Below are positions 49,301-59,213 of a stretch of 64,000 nt of DNA, piece by piece. The notes beneath the pieces were generated by a model that was given only the letters and a program-made list of their open reading frames with translations, was not told the origin of the DNA and did no database searches. Made by a program: the position numbers and the translations under genes. Origin of the DNA: Elysia marginata. Its lineage: Eukaryota; Mollusca; Gastropoda; Plakobranchidae. The stretch is from assembly GCA_019649035.1 (NCBI GenBank), contig BMAT01010556.1, positions 391,611-455,610 of the forward strand, read 5' to 3'. The first letter of the stretch is position 1. The number at the start of each line of letters is the position of its first letter.

Positions 49301-52300
49301 GCTGTGACATTCTAAACTCTGCATAGCTGTTTATACTTTCAAGTAGGCTGTTTAGAATCTCATCTGTTAGCAGCTCTCTCAAACAGTCAAGAGGTGTTGA
49401 GTTAGCATTCAAGTTTGGACTTACTACACTTGAACCTTTAGGAGGAGTAAACCTGAAGTTTAGCTGTGATTCATGAGCATTTGTAACTTGCCACGAAGAA
49501 GTTGAACAAGATGTTTTAGATCTTTTTGCAGCCTGATTACTGCCTCCTGTTTGTTTACTCTTCCTTTTCCCGTTATTACTACTAGATCTACTTGACCCAG
49601 GCCTGCCTGTGCTGGTACTAGGTTGCAGAGAAGATTCTCTCTCACTAGAACTAGATCTAGATCTTGATTTGACAGAAAAACTAGACCTATCTGAATCATA
49701 ATCATTAGATTCAATGCTTGAATCTGAATCTAGATCTATGGCCTCTAAAATTATTTGTCTGCACTGATTTGCTGATAAGCGAACAGGTCTACTACTGTTG
49801 GCAGCCATCGTAACGTCAGCTGATAGACAGAAGAGACAAAGTGAAGGAAAACGCTCCAAACATGCGCCGAAATTCGGCCTACAAAGCTTTACAGCATTGG
49901 ATATTATTGTTACGACCCCTCTAGGGGCAATTGATAGTCTAAAAATAATCAAGATACCATGGAGCTCCCAGTAACATTGACCCTAGAGGTAGTTTCCCGT
50001 AACCACTACGATCCACGTACCATGCGTGATTACGGCACAGCAAAGAGGTTACATCCACGCACCATGCGTGGAGTCTGAGACAAAGAGTTAAAGACTATAA
50101 GTATTCTTTCAAGCTTTTAAAAACTTAATCATATTCTGGCCAGTCTGAACGTAATTGTTAGGTTATAAATTCCTTGATTAGGGGTGATAAGCATTTGGGG
50201 TTTGTTATTCTTGAGTTAGTGTATTTTTCACAGTAGTTTGGGAATTCTTGGTACAGTTGTTTGCTTTGTAATCTTATTTGAAATCTATTCTGCCTCTCTG
50301 TCCCTGCTAAATACTATATCCGTCGTTTATGTCTTTACCTGTATTCACCTATCTACACATATTATCTTATATTGAATATTTAATTTTGATAGTTTTTATA
50401 AATTTTTATTCTAGACTGCCAACCCTTTGGTTGAGTTATTGAGATTTGTGTTCTGTTCATGGTCATCTAACCCAGGTTGTTTGAGCGCTCGCTTGCCCTA
50501 ACAATCATTAAAGGATGATATTGAAGAGGGTGGTAAAAAACAACATTTATTAAAGACAAAAGGCCACAACTTACAGTGTGCTCAGCAGCCATCTTCAGCA
50601 TCTCCTCTTTTGACTTGTTTGGAAGAAGGTGTTTGATATGATCCGCTCTCGCTTGAGCAAGAATACTAACAACTTTGTCCATATCACTGTATAGTTCATG
50701 AATGTCTTGTGAGCAGGGGCACTGAGAATGAGAGGAGACATTGGCACTGGAAGGGCTCATACAGTTATCCTGGGAAAGATTGCTGTCACAGCCATTACTA
50801 CTGTGGGCTTTGGAAGACTGTGATAACATACAAGGACTGGAGGAACTGGAAATGTTGCTCATATTAGGGGACAAATGATCAGATTGTGAAAAGGGAGAGA
50901 GGCTGTGCACAGGCGAGCAGTCAATGCTGGTGGTGTGTGTACTGCTGCCTGTGTAATGTCCCAAACTAGCTGTAGTACTTGTATGGCATTCAAATTCTGG
51001 CTTTTCTGGATTGCTATTTAACCTGAAAAAAAGAATATTGTTTATTAGCATTAATTTCAGTACAATAAAGAATACATCTCAACCCTTAATTTTACAATAT
51101 TTTAAAATGAAATTTACACTGGTAATTTACAAATGTAAGGGAGTTTATTTATATTTTGGATACAGCTCACTCATATAAGTCGTCAGTAGCATTAGACCAA
51201 GAAAAACAGGAACAAACCAGCCAAATTCCTCTGCAGTGATGAAATTTGCATTTTGGTACTAACCACAAAGTGTAGACAGTACCCAAACTAACATAATTTC
51301 ATAAAATTTATAAGAAAAAGATCTTCCAATGCAGAAAATTCCACAAAATCCTATCTTGTGAAAGATAACCAATTAAAATTTTGTAACTTTCTATTTTGCA
51401 AAAATATATGAACATTCAAATGATCTACAAATTTAAAATTATTAAGTGATAATTCTATATATTGTACTGTTTAAAATAACCTTATTGTTTTTCTTTTATT
51501 AATAGTCGTTTGGCTACTATGTGAGTAATATATGTTTTTATTTTTTTTGTCTGATAAAGGCATAAAGCCGATAGCTTACTTGTTTTGTGTGTACTCTTAG
51601 AGCTGGAATATTTACCTAACTAAATATTTTTACATCTGCTTAGCCTCACAGCTCTCCTGCGACTTTTGTCAAATTTCAAATGATATACAATTTTGATATA
51701 AAACAAACAACATGCAATGAAATACAAAATGAAGATTGAGCTGATAAGGCCCAAGCCTAGATCTAGATACAATTATTTTTTGTTAAAGATGTATTTATAT
51801 ATCAATTTCTGTCAATAGCTTGTTGTCTACACAGGTTGTAGGTGCATCTGAAGCATGCTAACGAAAGATTATGGCATCCAATCAGAAAACCATATATTGG
51901 CACTTGATATTCCAAAAAAAATTAAAAATCAAGCAGTGTCTGATTTTATTATGTTGCCGTAGCAATTTCTTTGGTCAAATTTGGAATTAAGAGCCTCAAA
52001 ATCAAAGAAATGTCTTTTGCAGACTTCATACAGACTGTGTCTCACAAGTTAAATTTAATAGCAGATTGTGTGTGTGTGAGAGCACAACTAAACACGGAAA
52101 CAATCAAACTGACATTTGACCATGTTAGTGGCGCATCAGACTTCCAGTTTGTTAGCCGCTTTTTCACATACCTTTGTTGGTTTGTGGGATTTGTTTAAGA
52201 GTGTTGGGGTGCCAAATAATTTTGAGAAAGCTTGAGCTACAAAGCCAAAAATACTGAAGATTAGACCTTCCCTGATACTTTGGATGGTGCAACAGTCTAC

Positions 52301-53753
52301 AGCAGTTTACAACAAACTCAAGCAATTTAAGAAAAAATTTAAACTTTCAGTAATGAGCAATGAACTGACATTTTCTTGAACAAATTTTATAGCCATGTTG
52401 TGTTTCTTTTTGTTTTGTTGATTTCACTGAAGTAAAAAAAAAAACAAACAGTATTAATTTATTCAGAGATTTTTAATAGAGAGATGTTTTAGTCTTCACC
52501 AAAATGTCACAGTCTTACCCTTCACATGTAGGCTTATCAGAATGGCCTTCTTGTTGGCTCCACTCACTGAAGGCTTTGTGAGATTTATTTGAGTCTGAGT
52601 CCAACTTTCTGTTTGTTGATCTATTTAGAGGATTCTCCTCTGCAGCAGGTCTTTTCCCCTGCAATCTTTTGACTTCAAGTATGTCTTTTGTGCGTTTCTC
52701 CACTGTGTAGCGCCCCGTTTTGATTGCTATTAGGAGAGAAATTGATCACATCACATCAAAAGGAGAGCATTGTATTGTGTTACCATTCTCTTTATTAATT
52801 TAACTTACTGGGAAAACCAACTGTCTTTGCAAAGCTTTCAATTGATTTAAAAGTTTGTCTACAGATTACTGGAAAATTTTACCCTCTTTGACAACTATAC
52901 TGACGAGTTATTATTTCAGAATGTGGAGTTAAAACAAGAACATACTTATTTTAATTGGTAAAAATAAAAAGTACTTAGGGTAAAAGCTGACAGATCTGAA
53001 AAATCCTGCAACAACCGCCTTCTTAAGATAGAAATCCTGCATACTTCAATAATAATAGTCAGAACTGTCACGTGCAAATTTATATTAAGAACTAACCACA
53101 CAATTGACTGTACCCTATAAATAAAGATACTGTAAAGATAAAGTCTATGAGAACATTATATAGACAAAGGAAAGAAATAAATGCCATTTTAGCAATTTAA
53201 AGATGTTTATACATGTGGGTGAAGAAGATAACAGCAGAATACCTACAATCCACTTGAAGAAAACGTTTTTATATATACACTCCAACTCAGAAAAAAAAAA
53301 AGAAAGAAAAAAATCCTACCATAGTCCATTGCATGATTTTTGTAAACAAATTGTGTTTAGTGTTTTTAGCTCAAAAGCACATTGGGGTGTCTGCTGTCTT
53401 TTTTTGTTTAGAGACAAAGTGGGATTGAGAAGCAGAAAGATCTTATGCTTTTTTGAAGGTGTGCCTCTAGGCCTTATTTCAGGTGGAGCTTCATTTTGTT
53501 ACCTTGGCTGAGGTCTGTTGGACTTAGGTGAATGTAATGTAGTTTGCATAATTGGAGACTTATTTTATCATTCCAGTGAGGGACTCCATGCTTTTTGAGA
53601 GAGAGAGAGAGAGGCGGGAAGAGAAAGAGAGCAGTTAGAAAATGAAAGAAAAGGATTGGGACTATGTAAAAGCCTAGCCAAATAGGCATAGAGTAGACAA
53701 AAAGTTTGCCCAAGAGAAAAAGGAACATCAAAAAAAAAGTTAAGTGTTTTACT

Positions 53754-53789
<36 letters not shown>

Positions 53790-56700
53790 TCGTATGTGAA
53801 TATTTGTAAAGGGGGCAGCAGAGAGACAGGGAAATGAAAGGCTAGTGGTACCTTGAGGCTGGAAAGTTTGGTGGTTTAAGTTTCATTTCGATTTCCTGAG
53901 ACATTTGACTAGAAAAAAAATGATTCATGAAGCCAATGTCTTGTACAGTTATTGTTGATCTACTATGAAGTCACGTCTCTCTAGAACAAGACTCAACGGA
54001 TTTTTTTTCGTTAAGTACTGCCCACCTGCGTGAACCTATCTTTTGCTTGTGTTTGCGTATGTAAAAGGGGCGAGTGTGACGGCCTAGAAACTTTTTCATA
54101 ATTAGGATAGATCTAGGCTTGGGATATTTTAGACAGCTAAGCAACATCCAGATTTAATAAAGCAGAGCTGACTGCAACTGCAAGTGCAACTTATCTAGGT
54201 CACCAAGTAAACACATTTTTTTATATGAAACGAAGCCTGAACCCCCACTGTGGACTCTTTCTAGTCCGCAGATTTTTGCGTTTCCAAGACTGATCAAGAT
54301 AAACCTGCCTAGTACAGATTCTATCTTGTGTTATCTTCAAATCAATTCTAAGTTTCACTAGGACGAGTGAAAATGACATCAAACATCTATTTACAATATT
54401 TCTGTGTGGAGTAACATCTACGTAAAGCACAGTATGCGATGTCCAGAAAAAATGCTCAATCAAGGACTATACTATACAATAAACTTATAACGTAGTCCTT
54501 GGTTCACATGAAGACTGTCCCTTTTTACTCAGGTTATAGGCCTACACAGGGCGATTTTATTGCGTCAACTTGACCTTTAAAGTTCTAGCCATTGTTTTGA
54601 CCAATGAGAGAACGCTATATGACTCCAGCCCCCAACACATTTATCGATCTCGCAATAACGGGCGTCCTTCACCTGGCAAGAGGCAAACTCGGAGGCGACA
54701 ATTCCCTAGGCCTAGATTGGTTAGAGTTTCAGATAACAATTGCTACGCGCATATCCACCCCATGATAGATATGAACCCTTTAATAAGGCGATCCAACCAA
54801 ACCAAACTGGTCGTATTAATAATACCGCGAAACGAAACTACGTTACTTTATAATAATACCAGGAACCTAAACTGTGTTACTATTAATAATACCGCAAAAC
54901 CAAACTAAGTTACTGTATAATAATACCGGGATACTAAACTGTGTTACTATTTATAATACCGCAAAACAAAACTTCGCTTACATCTATAATACCGCAAAAC
55001 TCAACTTATAGAAACAGGTCGCCGGTTTTTTAGAAAAATAAAAGTCCGGCAGATGGCTGAAAATCCGGGAGGCATGACAAATGGCAATAAAAATTCCAGC
55101 CGTGCCGGAAAAATCCGGCAATCTTTTACCGCCCGGGCATACCAAATAAAAAAAATTGTTGCCATCCTTGAACTGGTGACCTTGACATTAAAACCGACGT
55201 ATCAAAATTCTTTCTAATCCATCACCAAATGAAATGAAATTAGTATTTTGCTTCAAGGAAATAAATAGTTGAATGAGTTCCAGTACCTTTTGTCAGAAAT
55301 TAAAGTAAATGCAAGAACCTGTTCCACTAAATGCTCTAAGCTCTTTCCATGGGTTCCTCAACATGCCATAACTAGCAAAAGAGACTTCTGAACTCAAAGA
55401 GCAGCAGTAGTTAGAGGGTATCCCTCTGTCATATTGACAAGATCTTCCACTGCCTAGTCGGGTATCCCATTAATACCTGAGTCAATAAAGGAAATATGGG
55501 ATTAAAGTATTTCACAAGGATTTAACGCCAAATTAACGAAACAGGGCTGAAATCTCAGACTCATAACTCTGGGTTGAACACACCGGCTCTGTGGCCCAGC
55601 TGTAAGACACTCGCTCAGAAATCGGCAGGTGCATCGTTCGATCCCTGTCCGAGTCAAACCAAGGACTTTAAAATTGGTAATAGCAGCTAATCCTCCTAGT
55701 CTATGGCATTATGGATTTAGTGCTAAGTCTAGTCCGCCCAGTGAACAAACACCCCCTACATCAATAAATATTAAAAAAAAACAAAAACATCGTATTTAAG
55801 TAGAGGAGAATCACCAGCATTGTTGATAATAAGAGCTACAAATTCCCAGTACTTTGTTTTTTAATTTATAAGGGGCTGAAACAAAGGAAATAGCTCTTAC
55901 ATATTTGTTCATTAGATTTTATGAATAAAATACATGTAATGCATTATCTTTGCAACACCTATTGGCAAAGATAATATTAAAAATAATTATTTTGAAGATT
56001 TAGACATTTTGGCAATTTTAAAATGAAGTTTCCAAATTAGTTCTTTAATTTTATAAATTATTATTTAAAGGGCTTCTAAAAAAATTCACTGCCTGGTTAG
56101 TAACTTGAAAGGCAAGGACGAAAATGGTGCCTCTCTACAGCTGTGAAAAACTGAACTCTCCTAGATATAGAACCAAACAGAGATCCATTGTAACTGAGTC
56201 AACTAAGTTTAAAAAAGAAAAAAAATAGCTGAAGATAGCAGATAAGAGCCTACTATATTAAGTGGTAATCTCTTATCTTCAACACAGCACTCTTAAATGT
56301 TAAAAGGTCAGTCTTTTTAGAAAGCCCAAGTTTGATCATTTAAAATATAGGACATGTTTTATTATTGTCTTGCGTTTCTCAGACTTTCAATAGACATGCT
56401 ACATACCTTTATAATATTTCATGTCCACTGCATACATTTCACTATTGCTGGAAATTGACTCCCTCTGGCAAAACTGACTTCGTTTAAGACTTTTTTTTCC
56501 AAAACCTACTACATCTGTTCATTCAAAATCTTACAAAATTAAGACTCAATATAATTAGATTAAGAAGGCAAGTAATGAATTTTTTTTGTCCTGACCATAT
56601 ATTTAGTTATAAGAAATGTAAGTTGGACAAATTAGTTCTAAGGATTCAAACTAACTACAACCTAATTGAAGAGCGTTATTTTCAAAACTAGGTTTAGTCC

Positions 56701-57860
56701 AGTTTCAGTTTAATATTTATCCAGAATCTATTGAAGAAAAAAAGCAAAATTCTTGGGCGCCTATTACTAGCTACAAATGCACATGACATTAATTTCTCTT
56801 TAATTTAATGGGGATGAAGAGATTTTAAACCAAAGGCGGCCTTTTTCTAGAAGCTGTTCAAAATAGACTGAAACAAGTTTAGAAAAAAAGGTATTCAATT
56901 ATCTATATACCACAGGACACTTTAATTTTACTGGGTAAACCTTTTAAGAAAGATAGAATTGAAACTACTCACCCTTTCTTGCCATCCCCACAGCAATGCA
57001 TTTGGTATATCTGCACTTTTTGCAGATTCTTGAGATGGTATACAACACAGGACAATTTCCTCCAGAGTCACATTTAAGTTCTTCCTTCCCGCTAGAGCTG
57101 CGGTGAAAAAATCCCTAAAAAAACATAAAAAGATGTGAAATTTCAATAGTTTACATGAAACACAATATTTAAAGGAATGTGAGTCTTATCTACAAAAAAA
57201 AAATTTGAATTGTATAACCAAGATCTTAGAAAGCACTTGTAAATCAAAAGTAATATAAAAAAAATGTAACCCCTCTTCAAAACTTTTTCAGGTCATTATT
57301 AATTAAAATTTTTGAAATTTAGGTCAGAATGGCAATTACTTCGAAGTAAACTTCATGAAAGCTGGGCCATTTGGGTAAGAATATTTTTGCTTTACCTTCC
57401 ACCAGTGCATCTACCTATAAATCTTGTTAGTTTCTCACATTAACTTCTTGGAAAGATGGCTTGACTCTTGAGACATTTTAATTGACATGAGAAGGAAAGC
57501 AAAATTATAATAACCTTGCATTTGAGTACCATTTATTCAAACACAATTGGTTTTATTCAGAGATGCCAAATAATTATGGTTAAACTAGCGGGAAAATGAG
57601 ATAAGCATTGGATCTCACACAAAACATAAGTTGTGCTATGTAAACAATAAATACATGAAAAAAAAACAACTTTAAAAAGGCAGAAAGAAAAACGGAGACA
57701 ATTTGCCCTCATGTTCATGCCTATGGGGTACCTTGCAAGCTTCACATGTGTTGACGCCATAATGGAAGCCTCCAGCAGGCCCCTCACACACTCTACATGG
57801 TGGCAGATATGAATGTTTATCACCTTCATCTGGCTTGAGAATTTTTCGTTTCCGACCCAT
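40043..57860 (-). CDS. NR1-like nuclear receptor, complete, 7 coding exons
   Basis: This is a ligand-regulated transcription factor acting in the nucleus. Joined exons (minus): 57860-57732, 57114-56973, 52726-52519, 51022-50575, 44663-44435, 41387-41160, 40359-40043. All introns are GT-AG, phases agree, 1701 nt, 566 residues. Residues 22-90 form the two-zinc-finger DNA-binding domain with P-box CEACKG and D-box CDSGGNC. A C-terminal extension (AIKTGRYTVEKRTKDILEVK) and a Ser-rich hinge of about 170 residues follow. The ligand-binding domain starts near 270, has the family signature FAKCVPGF-LDIQDQVTLIK (365-385), and ends with AF-2 LLREML (535-540). The A/B region has only 21 residues. The domain layout and signature favour subfamily NR1; the P-box departs from the usual CEGCKG. 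I could not name a subgroup: the AF-2 argues against REV-ERB-type receptors, which lack it. Confidence 0.93.
41160..41387 (-). CDS. nuclear receptor exon n6: middle of LBD
   Basis: YSRNEFLLFMGFNEVAQGVI follows directly on the signature, and LTLEERILMGSIVLMAP matches the helix 8-9 region. Phase 1 both ends, donor GTAAGT. Confidence 0.92.
41620..41712 (+). mobile_element. decayed tRNA-derived SINE-like unit
   Basis: TTGCTCAACAGGTGGAGCTC (A-box-like) and CCTGGGTTGTGAACTTG (weak B box) have tRNA-like spacing and resemble the head of the SINE at 45800-46048. It lies in the nuclear receptor intron n5-n6. Confidence 0.4.
43340..43573 (-). other. unassigned 77-codon frame in receptor intron
   Basis: A frame with ordinary composition (CHKQLIAAIQANRCMLLFFT) on the same strand as the receptor. 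It lacks convincing flanking splice sites and shows no family I know. Probably a transposon scrap or chance. Confidence 0.2.
44174..44274. repeat. 101-bp palindromic element with perfect 17-bp arms
   Basis: GAATTATCTGCCTTGAC at 44174-44190 returns exactly inverted at 44258-44274. The 67-base centre holds CACAGAGC and the reversed GTGTGC words. It is probably a very short MITE. No clear duplication of the target was found. It lies about 160 bases beyond the splice donor of exon n5, in the intron. Confidence 0.75.
44435..44663 (-). CDS. nuclear receptor exon n5: LBD signature
   Basis: ELCRLRQEMFGSMHRL leads to YAKFAKCVPGFSYLDIQDQV and TLIK, the helix 3-5 signature of nuclear receptors (F..K..PGF..L...DQ..L.K). 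Phase 0 in, phase 1 out. Confidence 0.96.
44783..45350 (+). mobile_element. LINE 3' end, interrupted by a SINE piece
   Basis: Translation gives KIKIRLYNLNVKSVMLYGCK and RCMWGILRIKWHDRVSNEEV, the C-terminal part of a non-LTR retrotransposon reverse-transcriptase ORF. It continues after the insertion with GKGWGQLGKFTQDRSGW and ends GGGCATTGATGATGATG plus an A-run. It has in-frame stops and is 5'-truncated. It lies antisense to the nuclear receptor, in the intron n4-n5. Confidence 0.85.
45098..45235 (-). mobile_element. SINE fragment inserted in the LINE
   Basis: Starts with (ATTG)n followed by TTTTTACCAGCCCAGTCC and ATGATCTCAGGGCTTACGAT, which resembles the 3' part of the SINE at 45800-46048. 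The two then differ, so it may belong to another SINE family sharing the tail. It separates two blocks that are nearly adjacent in the LINE copy at 10243. Confidence 0.65.
45800..46048 (-). mobile_element. full-length tRNA-derived SINE, 13-bp TSD
   Basis: On the minus strand the head is GATAGCTCAGTTGGTAGAGG (A box) and GTGGGTTCGAGCCTC (B box), then a ~150-base body and a tail of CAAT repeats. Exact target duplications GTTTGAGAGGGGA lie at 45787-45799 and 46049-46061. It is about 249 bp. The intact boxes and TSD suggest a fairly recent insertion. Confidence 0.92.
46693..47709. mobile_element. pogo/Tigger-like element with gap inside
   Basis: The left end CAGTCGGACCCGCTTAATCG and the inverted right end AAGTCGGACCCGCGAAATTG are flanked by TA at 46691-46692 and 47710-47711. 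Repeated CCCGAT words occur near both ends. The centre is simple GA repeat and 733 N, so whether it once coded a transposase is unknown. Confidence 0.75.
46903..47635. other. assembly gap (733 N)
   Basis: N run inside the pogo-like element, next to a GA-rich simple repeat. Open frames across it are artefacts. Confidence 0.99.
47996..49808 (-). pseudogene. piggyBac transposase gene, broken
   Basis: Starts MAANSSRPVRLSANQCRQII at 49808 with a long Ser-rich N-terminus. The catalytic core is visible as LIDEMVIRWKGRSKHKQYNA, HHIFADRYYTSYPLLQYLTN and SMNGCDRLDQ, which carry the expected catalytic Asp positions. The C-terminus has the Cys-rich domain (NCVVCDVYGVRTENG, then FICAGCSN) typical of piggyBac. 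Damage: loss of part of the core and a frame change between about 49250 and 49070 (FEPMTMHE then, in another frame, MFRRERFEALFILC), and a frameshift at the T8 run 48401-48408. It is not capable of coding a whole enzyme as it stands. Confidence 0.88.
47996..50091 (-). mobile_element. piggyBac element, decayed
   Basis: The right terminus, read on the minus strand, is TTAACTCTTTGTCTCAGAC, with the TTAA at 50088-50091 as expected for piggyBac. Inside are two near-palindromes, CCACGCACCATGCGTGG and CCACGTACCATGCGTGA (50004-50073), likely transposase-binding repeats. The transposase remnant runs 49808-47996. The opposite terminus was not found: the pogo-like element ends at 47709 and no matching TTAA end lies between. 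Confidence 0.8.
50575..51022 (-). CDS. nuclear receptor exon n4: Ser-rich hinge and first LBD helix
   Basis: About 100 residues rich in Ser, His and Asn precede a helical, charged end (ELYSDMDKVVSILAQARADH, then KSKEEMLKMAAEHT), probably helix 1 of the ligand-binding domain. Donor GTAAGT. Confidence 0.9.
52519..52726 (-). CDS. nuclear receptor exon n3: C-terminal extension and hinge
   Basis: AIKTGRYTVEKRTKDILEVK continues the DNA-binding domain's C-terminal extension. The rest is polar hinge. Phase 1 in, phase 2 out; donor GTAAGA. Confidence 0.88.
53595..53790. repeat. GA microsatellites
   Basis: Two GAGAGA tracts at about 53598-53613 and 53758-53787, in the receptor intron n2-n3. Confidence 0.9.
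54790..55015 (+). repeat. 33-34 bp tandem repeat, alternating unit types
   Basis: TAATACCGCAAAACCAAACT-type units (A) alternate with TAATACCGGGATACTAAACT-type units (B): about six units from 54820, preceded by a partial one. The A-B pair makes a ~67-bp higher-order period for the first four. The frame 54570-54908 across it is fortuitous. Confidence 0.85.
55585..55795 (+). mobile_element. tRNA-derived SINE
   Basis: TGGCCCAGCTGTAAGACACT (A-box-like) and TCGTTCGATCCCTGTCC (B box) are followed by GAGTCAAACCAAGGACTTTA and end in an A-rich tail (AATAAATATTAAAAAAAAAC). No exact TSD could be fixed. Confidence 0.7.
56973..57114 (-). CDS. nuclear receptor exon n2: second zinc finger
   Basis: Starts GFFHRSSSGKEELKCDSGGN, then C-9-C-2-C spacing and CRYTKCIAVGMARK. 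The junction between CK and GFF is a classic nuclear-receptor intron position. Acceptor TTTTTTTAG, donor GTGAGT. Confidence 0.94.
57732..57860 (-). CDS. nuclear receptor exon n1: start and first zinc finger
   Basis: ATG at 57860-57858, then MGRKRKILKPDEGDKHSYLP and CRVCEGPAGGFHYGVNTCEA to CK; donor GTACCC. The start is chosen because it is the only ATG in frame before the first zinc-binding Cys in this exon. A pyrimidine-rich acceptor (TTTGTCTTAG, minus strand) ends at 57915, so the 5' UTR is probably spliced, and an upstream coding exon with an alternative start remains possible. Confidence 0.9.
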
Positions 57861-57914
57861 TCTCCCAAGCCTTAGAGTTCAGGTTTGATTTCAAAGCTGA
57901 TGCAAACACCTGTA

Positions 57915-59139
57915 CTAAGACAAAGAAAAACAAAACCAGTAAAATAGCTTGGCAGGTCAAAAGTTCTAGAAAAAAAAGTTCCAAAAAGAATGCAACAGAA
58001 TTTTTAAAAAGACATAAAAAAGGTAAAGTTAAAGAGAGGATAGAGATAAAGAATGAGACACACAAAGAATGACTGATAAAAAAAGGAGGGCTGGCAAGCA
58101 TGAATGTTAATTATTATTTAAAAAACTGCACATCCAATAATGAGGATAAGGTTAAATTTATTTCTACAATTTTTTTATTTGGTTTGGTTCCAGGCAGTGA
58201 CAATTATTGGTACATCTTTTTCAATAGCAATAGCAGATATTGCACGAATTATATACTCACACCCTCATCTGATCATCAAAATTATTGTTACATCTTGTTA
58301 CAGGTTGTATGCAGGGTGAGGACAGGCAAACAGAAAGAAGCATTAGAAATAGAAACCCCCCCCCCCCCTCTTATGTAGTGCAATGCTAGTTTTGTGACTT
58401 ACTGGCATAAGCGAGGAAGAGAAAGAGAGAGAACGGTTGTAATTGTCACTTCATTACGTTACAAGACCTAGTACTGAACTATATTAATGCTATACATCCT
58501 ATGCGTCCTGTATCAATGTATTGTCGGTCTATATTACATTTCAAATTGTCGACCCAGCAGTAATAATAGAGGCAAGTCTAGAAAGAGAACTTTTGGCATC
58601 AAAAGAGCTTTAAAAATGGTGAATCAAATGCTGAACGGCCTTGGAATAAGGTACCCAGATAGATCTTGTCATGTTGTTCACAGAAGAAATGCTAAGAATG
58701 ACTTTGTCGGGAAGAAAGATGTGGAAATCATAATCAACGCATGTGTAATGTAGGGCTTCTTACCTTAAGTGTTAAAACAAATGAAAAATTTAGCAGTGCC
58801 TGTGAACAGATTTTAATGAATTGACCACCTGTAAAGGTGAAGGCACCCCTGGGGTGAGGATACTCTGCAGTCATTATTCACACCCCCTCAACCTAAAAAT
58901 AGTATAGTAGCAAAAGCATACTCCATACAGCCAGAGATGTGAGAACGAATACAGCACTAGTTCTAAGCATTGTGTGAGGACATGGATAACAGTCCAAGCA
59001 GAGGACTTAAGGATCTACACAGTTGTAGGGGTTAGTTACTGGATCTTTCTTAACTGTGAAAACTGGTAGCGTCAACCTATCTGAAATTGAAACCCCAAAT
59101 TTGTAGACATATATATCATACATATATATATACACAGAT

Positions 59140-59213
<74 letters not shown>

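Noticed and set aside
54570-54908. 112-codon basic protein
   Set aside because: Its C-terminal third is the tandem repeat 54790-55015 and the rest has no family signal.
58487-58753. Independent small gene near the receptor promoter
   Set aside because: No recognised domain; part of it looks like repeat-derived sequence and no splice sites support it.
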